From Firm-13 sp037143795 (lineage in GTDB: Bacteria > Bacillota > Clostridia > Saccharofermentanales > Saccharofermentanaceae), in assembly GCA_037143795.1 (NCBI GenBank), contig JBAWXZ010000009.1, positions 62,001 to 126,000 of the forward strand: a stretch of 64,000 bases of DNA, in the 5' to 3' direction. Positions within the stretch are counted from its first letter, which is position 1; every line of letters starts with the position of its first letter. The translations under genes were made by a program, and so were the position numbers. Positions 53,014-62,244 of this stretch are shown here, one piece after another. The notes beneath the pieces are model-generated. The model saw nothing but the letters and a program-made list of their open reading frames with translations, ran no database searches and had not been told where the DNA came from.

Positions 53014-54132
53014 ATGAAATACAAAGAAAATTGGGCGGAAACCAAAGAGAAGTTTACAAACTGGTGGGCACACAAAAATACGGGAAGACCCCTTATGGTT
53101 GTAGTTGCCAAAAAAGAAGCAGCGTATAAACCAGTGCCTGGTGAACTTGTTTATAAAACAATGGACGAAAAATACCGCAATGCGGAGCATATGATAAAAA
53201 GATACCGCTACTACTGTGAGACCCACGAGTTCCTTGCGGAGAGCTTTCCGAATATGAGTGCGGATTTTGGCCCGGGATCAGTTGCTTCCTATCTTGGATC
53301 GGACATTACTTTTAATGAAGACACCGTTTGGTTCAATGAATTTGTAGAGAATTGGGAAGATGTTCCGCCGCTTGTTTTCGATCCTGAAAATGTATGGTGG
53401 AAAGAACATTATGCACTGGTTAAGAAAGCAAGGGAACTTGCAGGCGATGATTTCTACATCGGCATACCGGACCTTATGGAAAATATTGATGTACTTGCTT
53501 CCCTGCGCGGCGCACAGGACATGATATTCGATATGGTAGATGAACCCGAAGAAGTTGAGAAAAGAATCCGTCAGGTCAGCGATGTTTATTTTGAGTATTA
53601 CGACCGGTTTTATGATCTGGTCAAGGATGAAGAGGGCGGTTCCTGCTATACAGTATTTCAGATTTGGGGGCAGGGAAAAACAGTCAAACTGCAATGTGAT
53701 TTTTCTGCGATGATGTCCCCGACGAACTTCCGTGACTTTATCCAGGCTCCCCTAAGGGAGCAGGCGCAGAAAATGAATAATGTGCTGTACCATCTTGACG
53801 GCCCGGATGCGATCCGGCATTTGGACGCACTTATGGAAATCGAAGAAATTGATGCCCTTCAATGGACCAGCGGTGATTACGGCCCGGACGGCACTTTTGA
53901 AGACTGGTATGTAATTTATGACAAAACCCGTACAGCAGGAAAATCCCTCTGGATCAAAATTTATACCGGAGAACTTAAGGATTGGATTGCAGGAGTTGAT
54001 AAGCTGGTCGAACGGTATGGATCACACAGCATGTTTTTACACTTTCCGGATATGTCCAGGGAAGAAGCGGACATACTTCTGGCACATGCGGATAAATACT
54101 GGAGTGATGTAAAAGGAACTTTCGTCTGCTGA
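53014..54132 (+). CDS. UroD-superfamily methyltransferase-like protein 3
   Basis: 372 residues. The N-terminus (WAETKEKFTNWWAHKNTGRPLMVVVA) and later segments (DLMENIDVLASLRGAQDMIFDMVDEPEEVEKRI) belong to a UroD-superfamily branch common in Firmicutes sugar loci. At the metal-binding place, where the others have H-S-C, it reads H260-L-D262 (YHLDGPDAIRHLD), and no second Cys follows. Asp in place of Cys could still hold a metal, or this branch could use another chemistry. It is first in the module C structural genes. Substrate unknown. Confidence 0.72.
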   Translation: MKYKENWAETKEKFTNWWAHKNTGRPLMVVVAKKEAAYKPVPGELVYKTMDEKYRNAEHMIKRYRYYCETHEFLAESFPNMSADFGPGSVASYLGSDITFNEDTVWFNEFVENWEDVPPLVFDPENVWWKEHYALVKKARELAGDDFYIGIPDLMENIDVLASLRGAQDMIFDMVDEPEEVEKRIRQVSDVYFEYYDRFYDLVKDEEGGSCYTVFQIWGQGKTVKLQCDFSAMMSPTNFRDFIQAPLREQAQKMNNVLYHLDGPDAIRHLDALMEIEEIDALQWTSGDYGPDGTFEDWYVIYDKTRTAGKSLWIKIYTGELKDWIAGVDKLVERYGSHSMFLHFPDMSREEADILLAHADKYWSDVKGTFVC

Positions 54133-54274
54133 TACAAAGCAGACTAAGGATAAAAGAGGACGGAATCTTAAAGGACCTGAAAAGCCACGGACGGACAAAA
54201 ATGAAAGACAGAAACCCCTGAAAAAGGAAAACACGAGACAAAGAGGAAGAACACAAAAAACGGGAGGAAAATGA

Positions 54275-55681
54275 ATGAGAAAGAAAATTTTAAGTATTCT
54301 GTTGAGCGCCGCAATGCTTGTAACCCTTTTGGCAGCAGGCTGCAGCAGCCAGACAGCAGTAACAACAGCTGCGACAACAACAGCTGCAGCTGCTGATACC
54401 ACTGCAGCAGCGACAACAGCTGCAACAACTGCTGCTGAGACAACCAAAAGTTTTGCCGGTGAAGAACTGAGCATTTTGGTATCCCAGGGCTGGATGGACA
54501 GCTATTATGACGGAATTATTGCCCGGTTTGAGAAACAATACGATGTTACTGTCGATCTTCAGACTATCCCGGCTGACCAGTATGATGATTTACTGCAGTC
54601 CAAGCTGACAAGCGGCACAGCAACCGATATTTTCTGGATTCAGTCCAACCCTTTTGCTATCCAGAGCGTCATTGTTGATCCTGCACAGTACTGTATGGAC
54701 TTCACAGGTGAAGCTTGGGCAAAGGTTATACCTGCAGAAAGACTTGCATCCTGCTCTGTAGCAGACAAACTGTATGGTCTGATGCTTTGGACGAATTCTC
54801 CTGAATACGTAATGATGTACAATAAGACCTTATTTACAGAACTTGGCATTACAAAAGTTCCTACAACATATGCTGAACTCAAGGCTGATTCCAAGATCAT
54901 TGCTGACAAGGGAATTACACCCTGGTTTATTCCCGGTGCAGACGGATGGCAGACACAGCTGGCCTTCTTCCAGATCGGCGGAGTATATGAGCAGGCACAA
55001 AAGGGACTTTATGATGGTCTGAATACCAACAAAGCAACTTTTGCAGGTAATGCAAAAATGCTGGAAGTCCTTGGACAGATGAAGGAAATGAACGATCTTG
55101 GCTACTTTGGTGATGACTGGATCGGAACCGACAGCACCAACATGGCAAATATGTTTGCTGACAGAACCATTGCGATGGCTATGGCAAATCCTGGTTACAT
55201 CAATCAGGTTGCTACAGAGACAGGTACCAAAGACGAATTCGGCCTGTTCCTGATTCCCCTTGGCGACAACCAGACATATCCTACCAATCCGGCCGGCCCT
55301 ATCATGATGGGTAACAAGAATTCCGCCAATCCGGAACTGGTAAAAGCATTCTTCAATTTCGTTACTACTGACCAGAGCCTCCAGGAATTACTGGATGCAC
55401 ATACCAACTGGACCAACCTTGCTGTTAACGAAGATGTTGTAAAAATCAATCAGCACTGGCTGCCTGTAGAAAAAGATTTGATTGCAAAAGTTGATAATTC
55501 ACTGCGCCTTACTCCGGTCCTTCAGACAGGAACCAAGTACACAAACGACTACTGGATGGATTTCGGATCTGACATGATTGCATACTTCACCGGCCAAATG
55601 GACGCCAATCAAGTGCTCACCAATATGGATGCAAACAGAGCTGAATCTGCAGCACTCCAGGGCGATGCAAACTGGAAGTAA
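54275..55681 (+). CDS. Oligosaccharide-binding lipoprotein of ABC importer, module C
   Basis: 468 residues with lipobox LAAGC (C23), an Ala/Thr tether of about 35 residues and an SBP_bac_1 (MalE-type) fold: ELSILVSQGWMDSYYDGIIARFEKQY, ATDIFWIQSNPFAIQ, YGLMLWTNSPEYVMMYNKTLF, TPWFIPGADGWQTQLAFFQIGG and AFFNFVTTDQSLQELL. It is the binder for the MalF/MalG-type permeases downstream, so it probably handles an oligosaccharide or glycoside rather than a free monosaccharide. RBS is GGGAGG. Confidence 0.92.
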   Translation: MRKKILSILLSAAMLVTLLAAGCSSQTAVTTAATTTAAAADTTAAATTAATTAAETTKSFAGEELSILVSQGWMDSYYDGIIARFEKQYDVTVDLQTIPADQYDDLLQSKLTSGTATDIFWIQSNPFAIQSVIVDPAQYCMDFTGEAWAKVIPAERLASCSVADKLYGLMLWTNSPEYVMMYNKTLFTELGITKVPTTYAELKADSKIIADKGITPWFIPGADGWQTQLAFFQIGGVYEQAQKGLYDGLNTNKATFAGNAKMLEVLGQMKEMNDLGYFGDDWIGTDSTNMANMFADRTIAMAMANPGYINQVATETGTKDEFGLFLIPLGDNQTYPTNPAGPIMMGNKNSANPELVKAFFNFVTTDQSLQELLDAHTNWTNLAVNEDVVKINQHWLPVEKDLIAKVDNSLRLTPVLQTGTKYTNDYWMDFGSDMIAYFTGQMDANQVLTNMDANRAESAALQGDANWK

Positions 55682-55700
55682 GCTTTCCATAAATCGAAAT

Positions 55701-55720
55701 GAAACGAAACGAAACGAAAC
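55701..55720 (+). repeat. Tandem GAAAC pentamer, four copies
   Basis: Four perfect copies of GAAAC lie just after the binding-protein stop codon and before the hairpin at 55780. Short, probably slippage-prone. Confidence 0.7.
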
Positions 55721-55779
55721 GGTACCTGAACCGGTAAAAAGCTGGCAATGAACTGCAATGAGTTCTTAAGGAGATGAGG

Positions 55780-55818
55780 TGCCGGGAGTGCATAACAATA
55801 CTCCCGGCATTTCTCTTT
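55780..55818 (+). terminator. Terminator-like stem-loop between binding protein and permease
   Basis: Perfect 10-bp stem TGCCGGGAGT (55780-55789) with ACTCCCGGCA (55800-55809), a 10-base loop and a T-rich tail. Permease genes follow after only about 50 bases, so it probably acts as a partial terminator keeping the binding protein in excess. Confidence 0.75.
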
Positions 55819-55864
55819 ATGGGCAATTCGATTTCCGTTAGGAAAAATCAAGGGAAAGTGGTGG

Positions 55865-56749
55865 TTGGTTTTGAATAAAAGTAAAGTATATCCGCAATGG
55901 TTTTTAGTAATACCATTAGTACTATATGTTGTATTTTTTCTGGCGCCGAGTCTGATGGGTATTTTGTATTCCTTTACAGACTGGAATGCACGCAGTATCA
56001 AGGGGATCAATTTTATTGGAATAAACAACTATATTGATATAGTGACATCAAATAAAGATTATACACTGGGAATTTTGAACACACTGCGGTTTGCACTGGT
56101 TTCAAACGTTGTCAAATTAATTCCGGCACTTCTGCTGGCAATTATGCTGCATGAAAACTTGAAGGGCAAGAATTTTTACAGAACCATATTCTACTTGCCG
56201 GCAATCCTTCCATTTTTGATTATTGGATTGATTTTTACATCAATTTTAAATTATAAAACAGGGCTTTTGAACACAACACTCGATTTCCTTCATCTGGACT
56301 TCCTGAAACAGAAATGGCTTACTGATCTTGGCGTCGTGTGGAATTCGATATTCGGAGTCGATGCATGGCGCGGTATCGGATATTGTATGACAATATTCCT
56401 GGCTGGACTCAATACGATTCCCAAATCCTATTATGAGGCGGCTTCCATTGACGGCGCGAGCTTCTTCCATAAATTTTTCTATATAACTCTTCCTATGCTT
56501 TCAAGCTCCATAATGATCAATCTTGTTTTCGGCATAGCTTACGGACTCAAAGTTTTTGACATCGTTTATGTACTTACAAACGGCGGGCCGGGTCATGCTA
56601 CTGAGGTTGTTACGACTTACGCCTATCAATTATATGCGAACGGAAAATATGGGATGTCATCGGCGCTGAATACAATACTTTTCATTGTCACGGCTGTTAT
56701 CGGTGTACTGGTCGTTAAAATGATGAGTAAACAGGAGGTGCAGCAATAA
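55865..56749 (+). CDS. ABC sugar permease, MalF-type, module C
   Basis: 294 residues starting at TTG 55865 or TTG 55871 (the site AAAGTGGTGG fits either). Six transmembrane helices and the EAA loop (YYEAASIDGASFFHKFFYITLPML) in contact with the ATPase. It pairs with the MalG-type protein, whose ATG overlaps its stop by one base. No ATPase gene is present in module C, so a shared MsmK/MsiK-type ATPase elsewhere is expected. Confidence 0.9.
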   Translation: MVLNKSKVYPQWFLVIPLVLYVVFFLAPSLMGILYSFTDWNARSIKGINFIGINNYIDIVTSNKDYTLGILNTLRFALVSNVVKLIPALLLAIMLHENLKGKNFYRTIFYLPAILPFLIIGLIFTSILNYKTGLLNTTLDFLHLDFLKQKWLTDLGVVWNSIFGVDAWRGIGYCMTIFLAGLNTIPKSYYEAASIDGASFFHKFFYITLPMLSSSIMINLVFGIAYGLKVFDIVYVLTNGGPGHATEVVTTYAYQLYANGKYGMSSALNTILFIVTAVIGVLVVKMMSKQEVQQ

Positions 56750-57570
56750 TGAAAAAGAATACGATACAATCAATAATAAAGCATGTAGTTTGCATTGCAT
56801 TAAGTCTCATTGTCCTGGCCCCTTTGTATATGGTTATTATTAATTCATTTAAATCAAAAGCAGAAGCAGCGAGAATGAGTCTTTCTCTGCCGACAGAGTG
56901 GTTCTTCTCAAACTATGCCATAGTTATTGAACAGGGCAAATTACTGCAGGGCTTTTTTAACAGCTTCCTTTATGCAGGTGTTTCAACTACGCTTGCGGTC
57001 CTGGGATGTGCTATGGCTGCATTTGTTATCTGCAGAAAGAAAAACAAACTTAATAACGGCTTGTACTTCTTTATCCTCAGCGGTCTTTTCTTCCCGGTAA
57101 ATTATGTAACGCTTGTAAAATTACTGACGACAATAGGTGTTGCCAATACCCGTCTTGGACTGATCATCGCATTCACCAGCAGTATGATTCCGTTTTGTGT
57201 GTTTGTTATCCGGAATTTCATCATATCAATACCTGTTGAGTTTGATGAGGCAGCATTAATTGACGGTGCAGGACCGCTTACCTTGTTCTTCAAAATTATA
57301 GTGCCGTTATTGAAGCCGGTCCTTATCACCGTATTTATCCTTGAGTTTATGGGTGTCTGGAGTGACTTTATGACACCGCTCTATTTGGCGGGATCAAGCA
57401 GCATGTGGCCAATGAACCTGGCTGTGTATAATTTCTTCGGTAAAATGACAAGCAACTGGAATTATGTTTTTGCAGATATTGTTCTTACCAGCCTCCCTGT
57501 AATCCTTCTTTACCTCGCAGGACAGAAATATATTGTAGGCGGATTAACCTCAGGCGGCGTCAAGGAATAA
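56749..57570 (+). CDS. ABC sugar permease, MalG-type, module C
   Basis: 273 residues with about six transmembrane helices and the EAA loop (EFDEAALIDGAGPLTLFFKIIVPLLKPVL). Start codon shares one base with the stop of the MalF-type gene (TAATG), behind AGGAGGTG, so the two are translationally coupled. It completes the importer with the binding protein at 54275. Confidence 0.92.
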   Translation: MKKNTIQSIIKHVVCIALSLIVLAPLYMVIINSFKSKAEAARMSLSLPTEWFFSNYAIVIEQGKLLQGFFNSFLYAGVSTTLAVLGCAMAAFVICRKKNKLNNGLYFFILSGLFFPVNYVTLVKLLTTIGVANTRLGLIIAFTSSMIPFCVFVIRNFIISIPVEFDEAALIDGAGPLTLFFKIIVPLLKPVLITVFILEFMGVWSDFMTPLYLAGSSSMWPMNLAVYNFFGKMTSNWNYVFADIVLTSLPVILLYLAGQKYIVGGLTSGGVKE

Positions 57571-57577
57571 CATATCC

Positions 57578-59947
57578 ATGCGAAGAAAGGAAATAACGCA
57601 AATTATGATGGCAAAAATGGAAATCCTGAAAGATGGTATAAAAGTATCTTCCGAAAGGGAAAGCTTATGGATCCTGCCGGTGCAGGCAAATGTAATAAGA
57701 ATTGTTTCTTCCCGAAAAAATGAGCTTTCATCCGATAAAAGCCTGATGATTACGGAGCAAATTTCTTTTCCCGATTGGTTTACAGAGCAGGATGAAAAGT
57801 ATCTTTATGTTATTACAGAGAAACTCAAAGTGGCCGTTGATAAGAAAACACAGGCAATTGCCTACTTTACCCGCAGCGGTGACCTCATTCTGAAGGAATC
57901 CGCAGGCAACGCAAGAAGCCTTGAAGAAATTGATGTTATTAAGACTACGTTTGACAGTGGGGAAGACCTGCAGATGGAGGTCACTGTCGATGGACTCCGC
58001 ATGAAGAATAATGCTGCAGGGACCTATGTCGACAGAAAATCCAATCATGCAAAGATCTCTTTTGAATGGCAGGCCGATGAAGCGCTTTATGGACTTGGGT
58101 CGCATGAAGACGGTATTATGAATCTGCGGGGAACACATCAGTATGTGTACCAGCAGAACATGAAAGCATGCGTACCCATGCTGGTTTCCAGCAAAATGTA
58201 TGGAATACTGATTGATAATTATTCGTTTATGACTTTTCATGATGATATGTACGGGTCCTATGTATGGATGGAGTATGCGGATCAGATTGATTACTATTTC
58301 ATATACGGAGAGGATTTGCGGGGCATTACAAAGGCCTATCAATTACTTACCGGAGCCGTGCCCATGCTGCCCAAATGGGCTTTCGGGTATGTACAGTCAA
58401 AAGAACGCTATGTTGATGCAGCCGAATTGGTCGATGTTGTGAAAGAATACCGTGACAGGCAAATTCCATTGGACTGTATTGTCCTGGACTGGCGGTCATG
58501 GGAAGGCGATCTATGGGGCGAAAAGGTCTTTGATAAGAGCCGGTTCCCGGATCCAAAGGATATGGTGGATCAGCTCCACAAAATGCATGCAAAGCTTATG
58601 ATTTCGATCTGGCCGAATATGGCTCCGGGCGGTACCAATTCAGCCGAAATGCTGGAACATGGATATATGCTCGGCAACCGGTCTACGTATAATGCTTTTA
58701 TTAAAGAAGCAAGGAATTTATACTGGAAACAGGCCAGCGAAGGCTTGTTTTCGAGCGGTCTGGATGCATGGTGGTGCGACTGCACGGAACCATTTGAAGG
58801 AGACTGGAAAGGCGCGATGAAGCCGGAACCGGAAGCAAGGATCGGCGTGAACTGTGATGAGGCCAGACGGTATCTTGATCCGGCCTACATCAGTGCATAC
58901 TCCCTTCTGCACTCCAAAGGTATTTATGAGGGACAAAGAATCGTTACAAATGACAAGCGTGTTGTAAATCTTACCAGATCCTCTTATGCGGGTCAGCACA
59001 GGTACAGCACGATTACGTGGTCAGGTGACACGGCTGCTTCCTGGGATACTCTGAAAAAACAAATTCCGGCAGGACTCAATTTCTGTGTTACGGGAGAACC
59101 TTTCTGGACAACAGACATCGGTGCCTTTTTTGTAAAGAAAAAGGAGCAGTGGTTCTGGGCCGGCGAGTATGAAGACGGCTGTGATGACAAGGGATACAGG
59201 GAACTGTATTTGCGGTGGTTCCAATTCGGGACGTTCCTTCCGATGTTCCGTTCGCATGGAACCGATACTCCCAGGGAAGTATGGAGATTCGGAGAAAAAG
59301 GATCCGTATTTTATGACAGTCTTGTTGCTTTTGCGGATTTAAGATATAAACTCATGCCGTATATATATTCCCTTGCAGGAGATGTCACACTGAACGGCGG
59401 TTCTATAATGCTTCCTTTGGGAATGGTATTCAGTGAAGATTTGAATACCCATAGTATAGGAAATGAATACATGTTCGGTCCTTCCTTCCTGGTCTGCCCG
59501 ATTGTGGAGCCGTACTATTATGAATCGGGATCGGAGATCCTCAGACGGGACAGGGTAACCGATGTCTATCTTCCTGCCGGCTGTGAATGGATTGACTTCT
59601 GGACAGGCGAGAGATTTGACGGCGGACAGACAATCGAGCATACGGTATCACTCGAAACAATACCGCTCTTTGTGAAGGCCGGCTCCATTATTCCGATGGG
59701 GACAAAGCGGGTTATGAACGTAGAAGAAATCGATGCATCTGAACTCGATATTATAGTGTATACCAGTGCAGATGCCGAATTTGTATTATATGAGGATGCC
59801 GGCGACGGGTATGCATATGAAAACGGCGAGTATGCCTGCACAACGTTTACCTGGAATGAGAAAAACAAATCTTTCAGTACCAGCAGCTGCGGCGGTTATG
59901 CGGGTTTTGTTGAGCATAAAAAACTGAATATAGTCATTTCAGACTGA
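57578..59947 (+). CDS. GH31 glycoside hydrolase, alpha-xylosidase-like
   Basis: 789 residues, no signal peptide, so cytoplasmic. Start at ATG 57578 (AAGGA upstream); ATG 57605 is an alternative. N-terminal beta-sandwich, then the GH31 barrel: PLDCIVLDWRSWEGDLWGE, the nucleophile Asp in GLDAWWCDCTEP (D401) and the acid/base Asp in TWSGDTAASW (D484), plus FMRSHG-like PMFRSHGTDTPRE. The WW-x-D-x-x-EP form resembles the alpha-xylosidase branch more than alpha-glucosidases (DMNEP), but specificity is not proven. It probably trims an imported oligosaccharide together with the GH95 enzyme. Confidence 0.88.
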   Translation: MRRKEITQIMMAKMEILKDGIKVSSERESLWILPVQANVIRIVSSRKNELSSDKSLMITEQISFPDWFTEQDEKYLYVITEKLKVAVDKKTQAIAYFTRSGDLILKESAGNARSLEEIDVIKTTFDSGEDLQMEVTVDGLRMKNNAAGTYVDRKSNHAKISFEWQADEALYGLGSHEDGIMNLRGTHQYVYQQNMKACVPMLVSSKMYGILIDNYSFMTFHDDMYGSYVWMEYADQIDYYFIYGEDLRGITKAYQLLTGAVPMLPKWAFGYVQSKERYVDAAELVDVVKEYRDRQIPLDCIVLDWRSWEGDLWGEKVFDKSRFPDPKDMVDQLHKMHAKLMISIWPNMAPGGTNSAEMLEHGYMLGNRSTYNAFIKEARNLYWKQASEGLFSSGLDAWWCDCTEPFEGDWKGAMKPEPEARIGVNCDEARRYLDPAYISAYSLLHSKGIYEGQRIVTNDKRVVNLTRSSYAGQHRYSTITWSGDTAASWDTLKKQIPAGLNFCVTGEPFWTTDIGAFFVKKKEQWFWAGEYEDGCDDKGYRELYLRWFQFGTFLPMFRSHGTDTPREVWRFGEKGSVFYDSLVAFADLRYKLMPYIYSLAGDVTLNGGSIMLPLGMVFSEDLNTHSIGNEYMFGPSFLVCPIVEPYYYESGSEILRRDRVTDVYLPAGCEWIDFWTGERFDGGQTIEHTVSLETIPLFVKAGSIIPMGTKRVMNVEEIDASELDIIVYTSADAEFVLYEDAGDGYAYENGEYACTTFTWNEKNKSFSTSSCGGYAGFVEHKKLNIVISD

Positions 59948-60009
59948 CTGCTGATGTATCAGGCAGGGATTCCTGTGTCAGGTGTGAAGCAGAAAAATCC
60001 GGAGGATCT

Positions 60010-62244
60010 ATGAAAATAATTAGTGGGAAGCCGGCCGGGAAATGGGGCGGTGCCTTTCCAATCGGAAACGGCCATATTGGTGGAATGGTCTATTCCGGAA
60101 TTGCCGGGGATAGGATTGACTTGTCTGAAAATACATTTTTCAGCGGGGAAAAGAGCCTTGAAAACAACCGGAACAACGCGTCCCGCGCTTTTTATGAAAT
60201 GCGGAGGCAGGTGCTGGGGAATGATTTTGAAGGTGCTTTGCATTCTTCGGAGAATTTTACCGGCCTGCGGCATAACTACGGGACCAATCTGCCGGTCGGC
60301 GCATTTCACGTCGATTACGGCCATGATTCTTCGAAAGCACAAGACTACATCAGGACACTCAATATTATGGATGGAGTCGTCAAGACAGATTACATATATG
60401 AGAACGTCACTTTTAGCAGGACTGTGTTTGCGTCTCATCCGCATAAAATAATGGTATATAGAGTATGTGCCGGCAGGCCTGTACTGAACCTTACAGCGAA
60501 ATTCACAGGATCGGGCCCATCTTACGGTGTCAGCGGGTATGAGACGGGACTGGACTTCTTTGCGGATGCCCATGAAAGTATGCACAGTGACGGTAAAACC
60601 GGCGTCCATTTGTGTGGAAATATAACGGTAATTACGGACGGACAAGTCGAAATATCGGATGTAATCCATGTAAGAAATGCTGCGGAAGCGGTATTCCTGA
60701 TCGGAATGTCTACTAACTTCAAAGAAATAAAAACTCCGGATGAAATTCTCCGGGATCTTCATAAAAATGCCGAAAGTTGCAGGGAGTATGGCTGGGAACC
60801 TATCCGGGATCAGCACATAGCGGATTTTACCCGTTATATGGGGCGTGTGGATCTTCAGGTCAGAAGCATCAATTACAGCGGCAAAGCTGTTGATGATATT
60901 CCTCTGATGTTCCAGTACGGCCGGTATTTGCTTCTTTCGAGTTCAAGGGAGGATTCCAAACTTCCCGCTCACCTGCAGGGAATCTGGAATGATAATGTTG
61001 CCTGCAGGATCGGATGGACATGCGACATGCATCTGGATATCAATACGCAGATGAATTACTGGCCTGGCGAAGTGACCAATTTGCCGGAGACAACCCAGAG
61101 CCTTTTCCGCTGGATTGAGGAAGACCTTGTCCCGTCCGGCAGGATATCCGCAAGGGAAAGTTACGGGCTGCCCGGCTGGTCTGCAGAAATCGTATCAAAT
61201 GCATGGGGCTATTCGGCACCCTACTGGTCGGCACCTATTTCACCTTGTCCGACCGGCGGAGTATGGATTCTGACTCATATGTGGGAACACTATCTGTCGA
61301 CACGCGACGTATCTTTTCTCAAAGAACGGGTTTACGGCCTGCTGGAAGAGGCGGCTGCATTCTTCGCGGGTTATGTATTTGAAGACCCGGGTACAGGTCT
61401 TCTGACATGCGGGCCATCCATATCGCCGGAGAACGGCTTCGTGATAAATGGTAAAACGTATTACAGCAGTAACGGATGTACGTATGAGATTCTAATGATC
61501 AGGGAGCTTTTTTCCATTTATCTAGAGGCATCGGGGATTCTCGGCGTTGAAAATGAGCTTGTAAGAAAAGCCGCAGAGGCAGTTGGGCGGCTTATTCCAT
61601 ACCGCATTGAGCATGACGGTAAACTTGCAGAATGGAGCCATGATTATCCTTCGATGGACCTGCAGCACCGGCACACAAGCCATCTGTTGGGATTATTTCC
61701 CTTTTCGCAGATTACTCCGGAGAAAACCCCTGCCCTCGCCCGGGCCGCACAGGCAAGCATAAATGAAAAACTGACGCCTCCTGAAAACTGGGAAGATACA
61801 GGCTGGGCAAGATCCCTCTTGATACTATATGCAGCGAGACTGCACGATGGTCAGGCAGCTTTCAAACACATTGAGAGCATGCTGGAGCATCTGCTTGAGG
61901 AGAATCATATGATTATCCATCCGCCGACAAGAGGCGCGGGATCCTTTGACAATGTCTATGAACTTGACGGTAATACGGGTATTACCTCAGGAATTGCGGA
62001 GATGCTCCTGCAGAGCTACGACGGAGTACTCCAGCTGCTTCCGGCGCTTCCCGCAGAGTGGGAAAGCGGCGAGGTCAAGGGTCTTATTGCACGGGGCGGT
62101 ATTGAAGTAAACCTCTATTGGGATAACGGAAAGCTGACAAGTGCAGAGTTCTTATCCCGGGAAAATACAACGTGTACGGTAATCTATGGAAACGAAAGAA
62201 AAAACATCGTATTGAAAGGCGGAGAAAAAAATGGATTTAAATGA
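60010..62244 (+). CDS. GH95 family alpha-L-fucosidase/galactosidase-like
   Basis: 744 residues, no signal peptide. The start WGGAFPIGNGHIGGMVYSGIAGDRIDLSENTFFSGE is the GH95 N-terminal signature. Catalytic centre: INTQMNYW (N345 and following), the acid PSISPEN (E474) and EDTGWARSLLILYAARLHDG. In the known enzyme AfcA the order is N-I-N before the QMNYW; here the first is Asp (D343) if aligned correctly. Likely removes a terminal alpha-L-fucosyl or L-galactosyl residue inside the cell. RBS is GGAGG. It overlaps corrinoid protein 3 by 14 bases, so the glycosidase and corrinoid carrier are translationally linked. Confidence 0.88.
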   Translation: MKIISGKPAGKWGGAFPIGNGHIGGMVYSGIAGDRIDLSENTFFSGEKSLENNRNNASRAFYEMRRQVLGNDFEGALHSSENFTGLRHNYGTNLPVGAFHVDYGHDSSKAQDYIRTLNIMDGVVKTDYIYENVTFSRTVFASHPHKIMVYRVCAGRPVLNLTAKFTGSGPSYGVSGYETGLDFFADAHESMHSDGKTGVHLCGNITVITDGQVEISDVIHVRNAAEAVFLIGMSTNFKEIKTPDEILRDLHKNAESCREYGWEPIRDQHIADFTRYMGRVDLQVRSINYSGKAVDDIPLMFQYGRYLLLSSSREDSKLPAHLQGIWNDNVACRIGWTCDMHLDINTQMNYWPGEVTNLPETTQSLFRWIEEDLVPSGRISARESYGLPGWSAEIVSNAWGYSAPYWSAPISPCPTGGVWILTHMWEHYLSTRDVSFLKERVYGLLEEAAAFFAGYVFEDPGTGLLTCGPSISPENGFVINGKTYYSSNGCTYEILMIRELFSIYLEASGILGVENELVRKAAEAVGRLIPYRIEHDGKLAEWSHDYPSMDLQHRHTSHLLGLFPFSQITPEKTPALARAAQASINEKLTPPENWEDTGWARSLLILYAARLHDGQAAFKHIESMLEHLLEENHMIIHPPTRGAGSFDNVYELDGNTGITSGIAEMLLQSYDGVLQLLPALPAEWESGEVKGLIARGGIEVNLYWDNGKLTSAEFLSRENTTCTVIYGNERKNIVLKGGEKNGFK

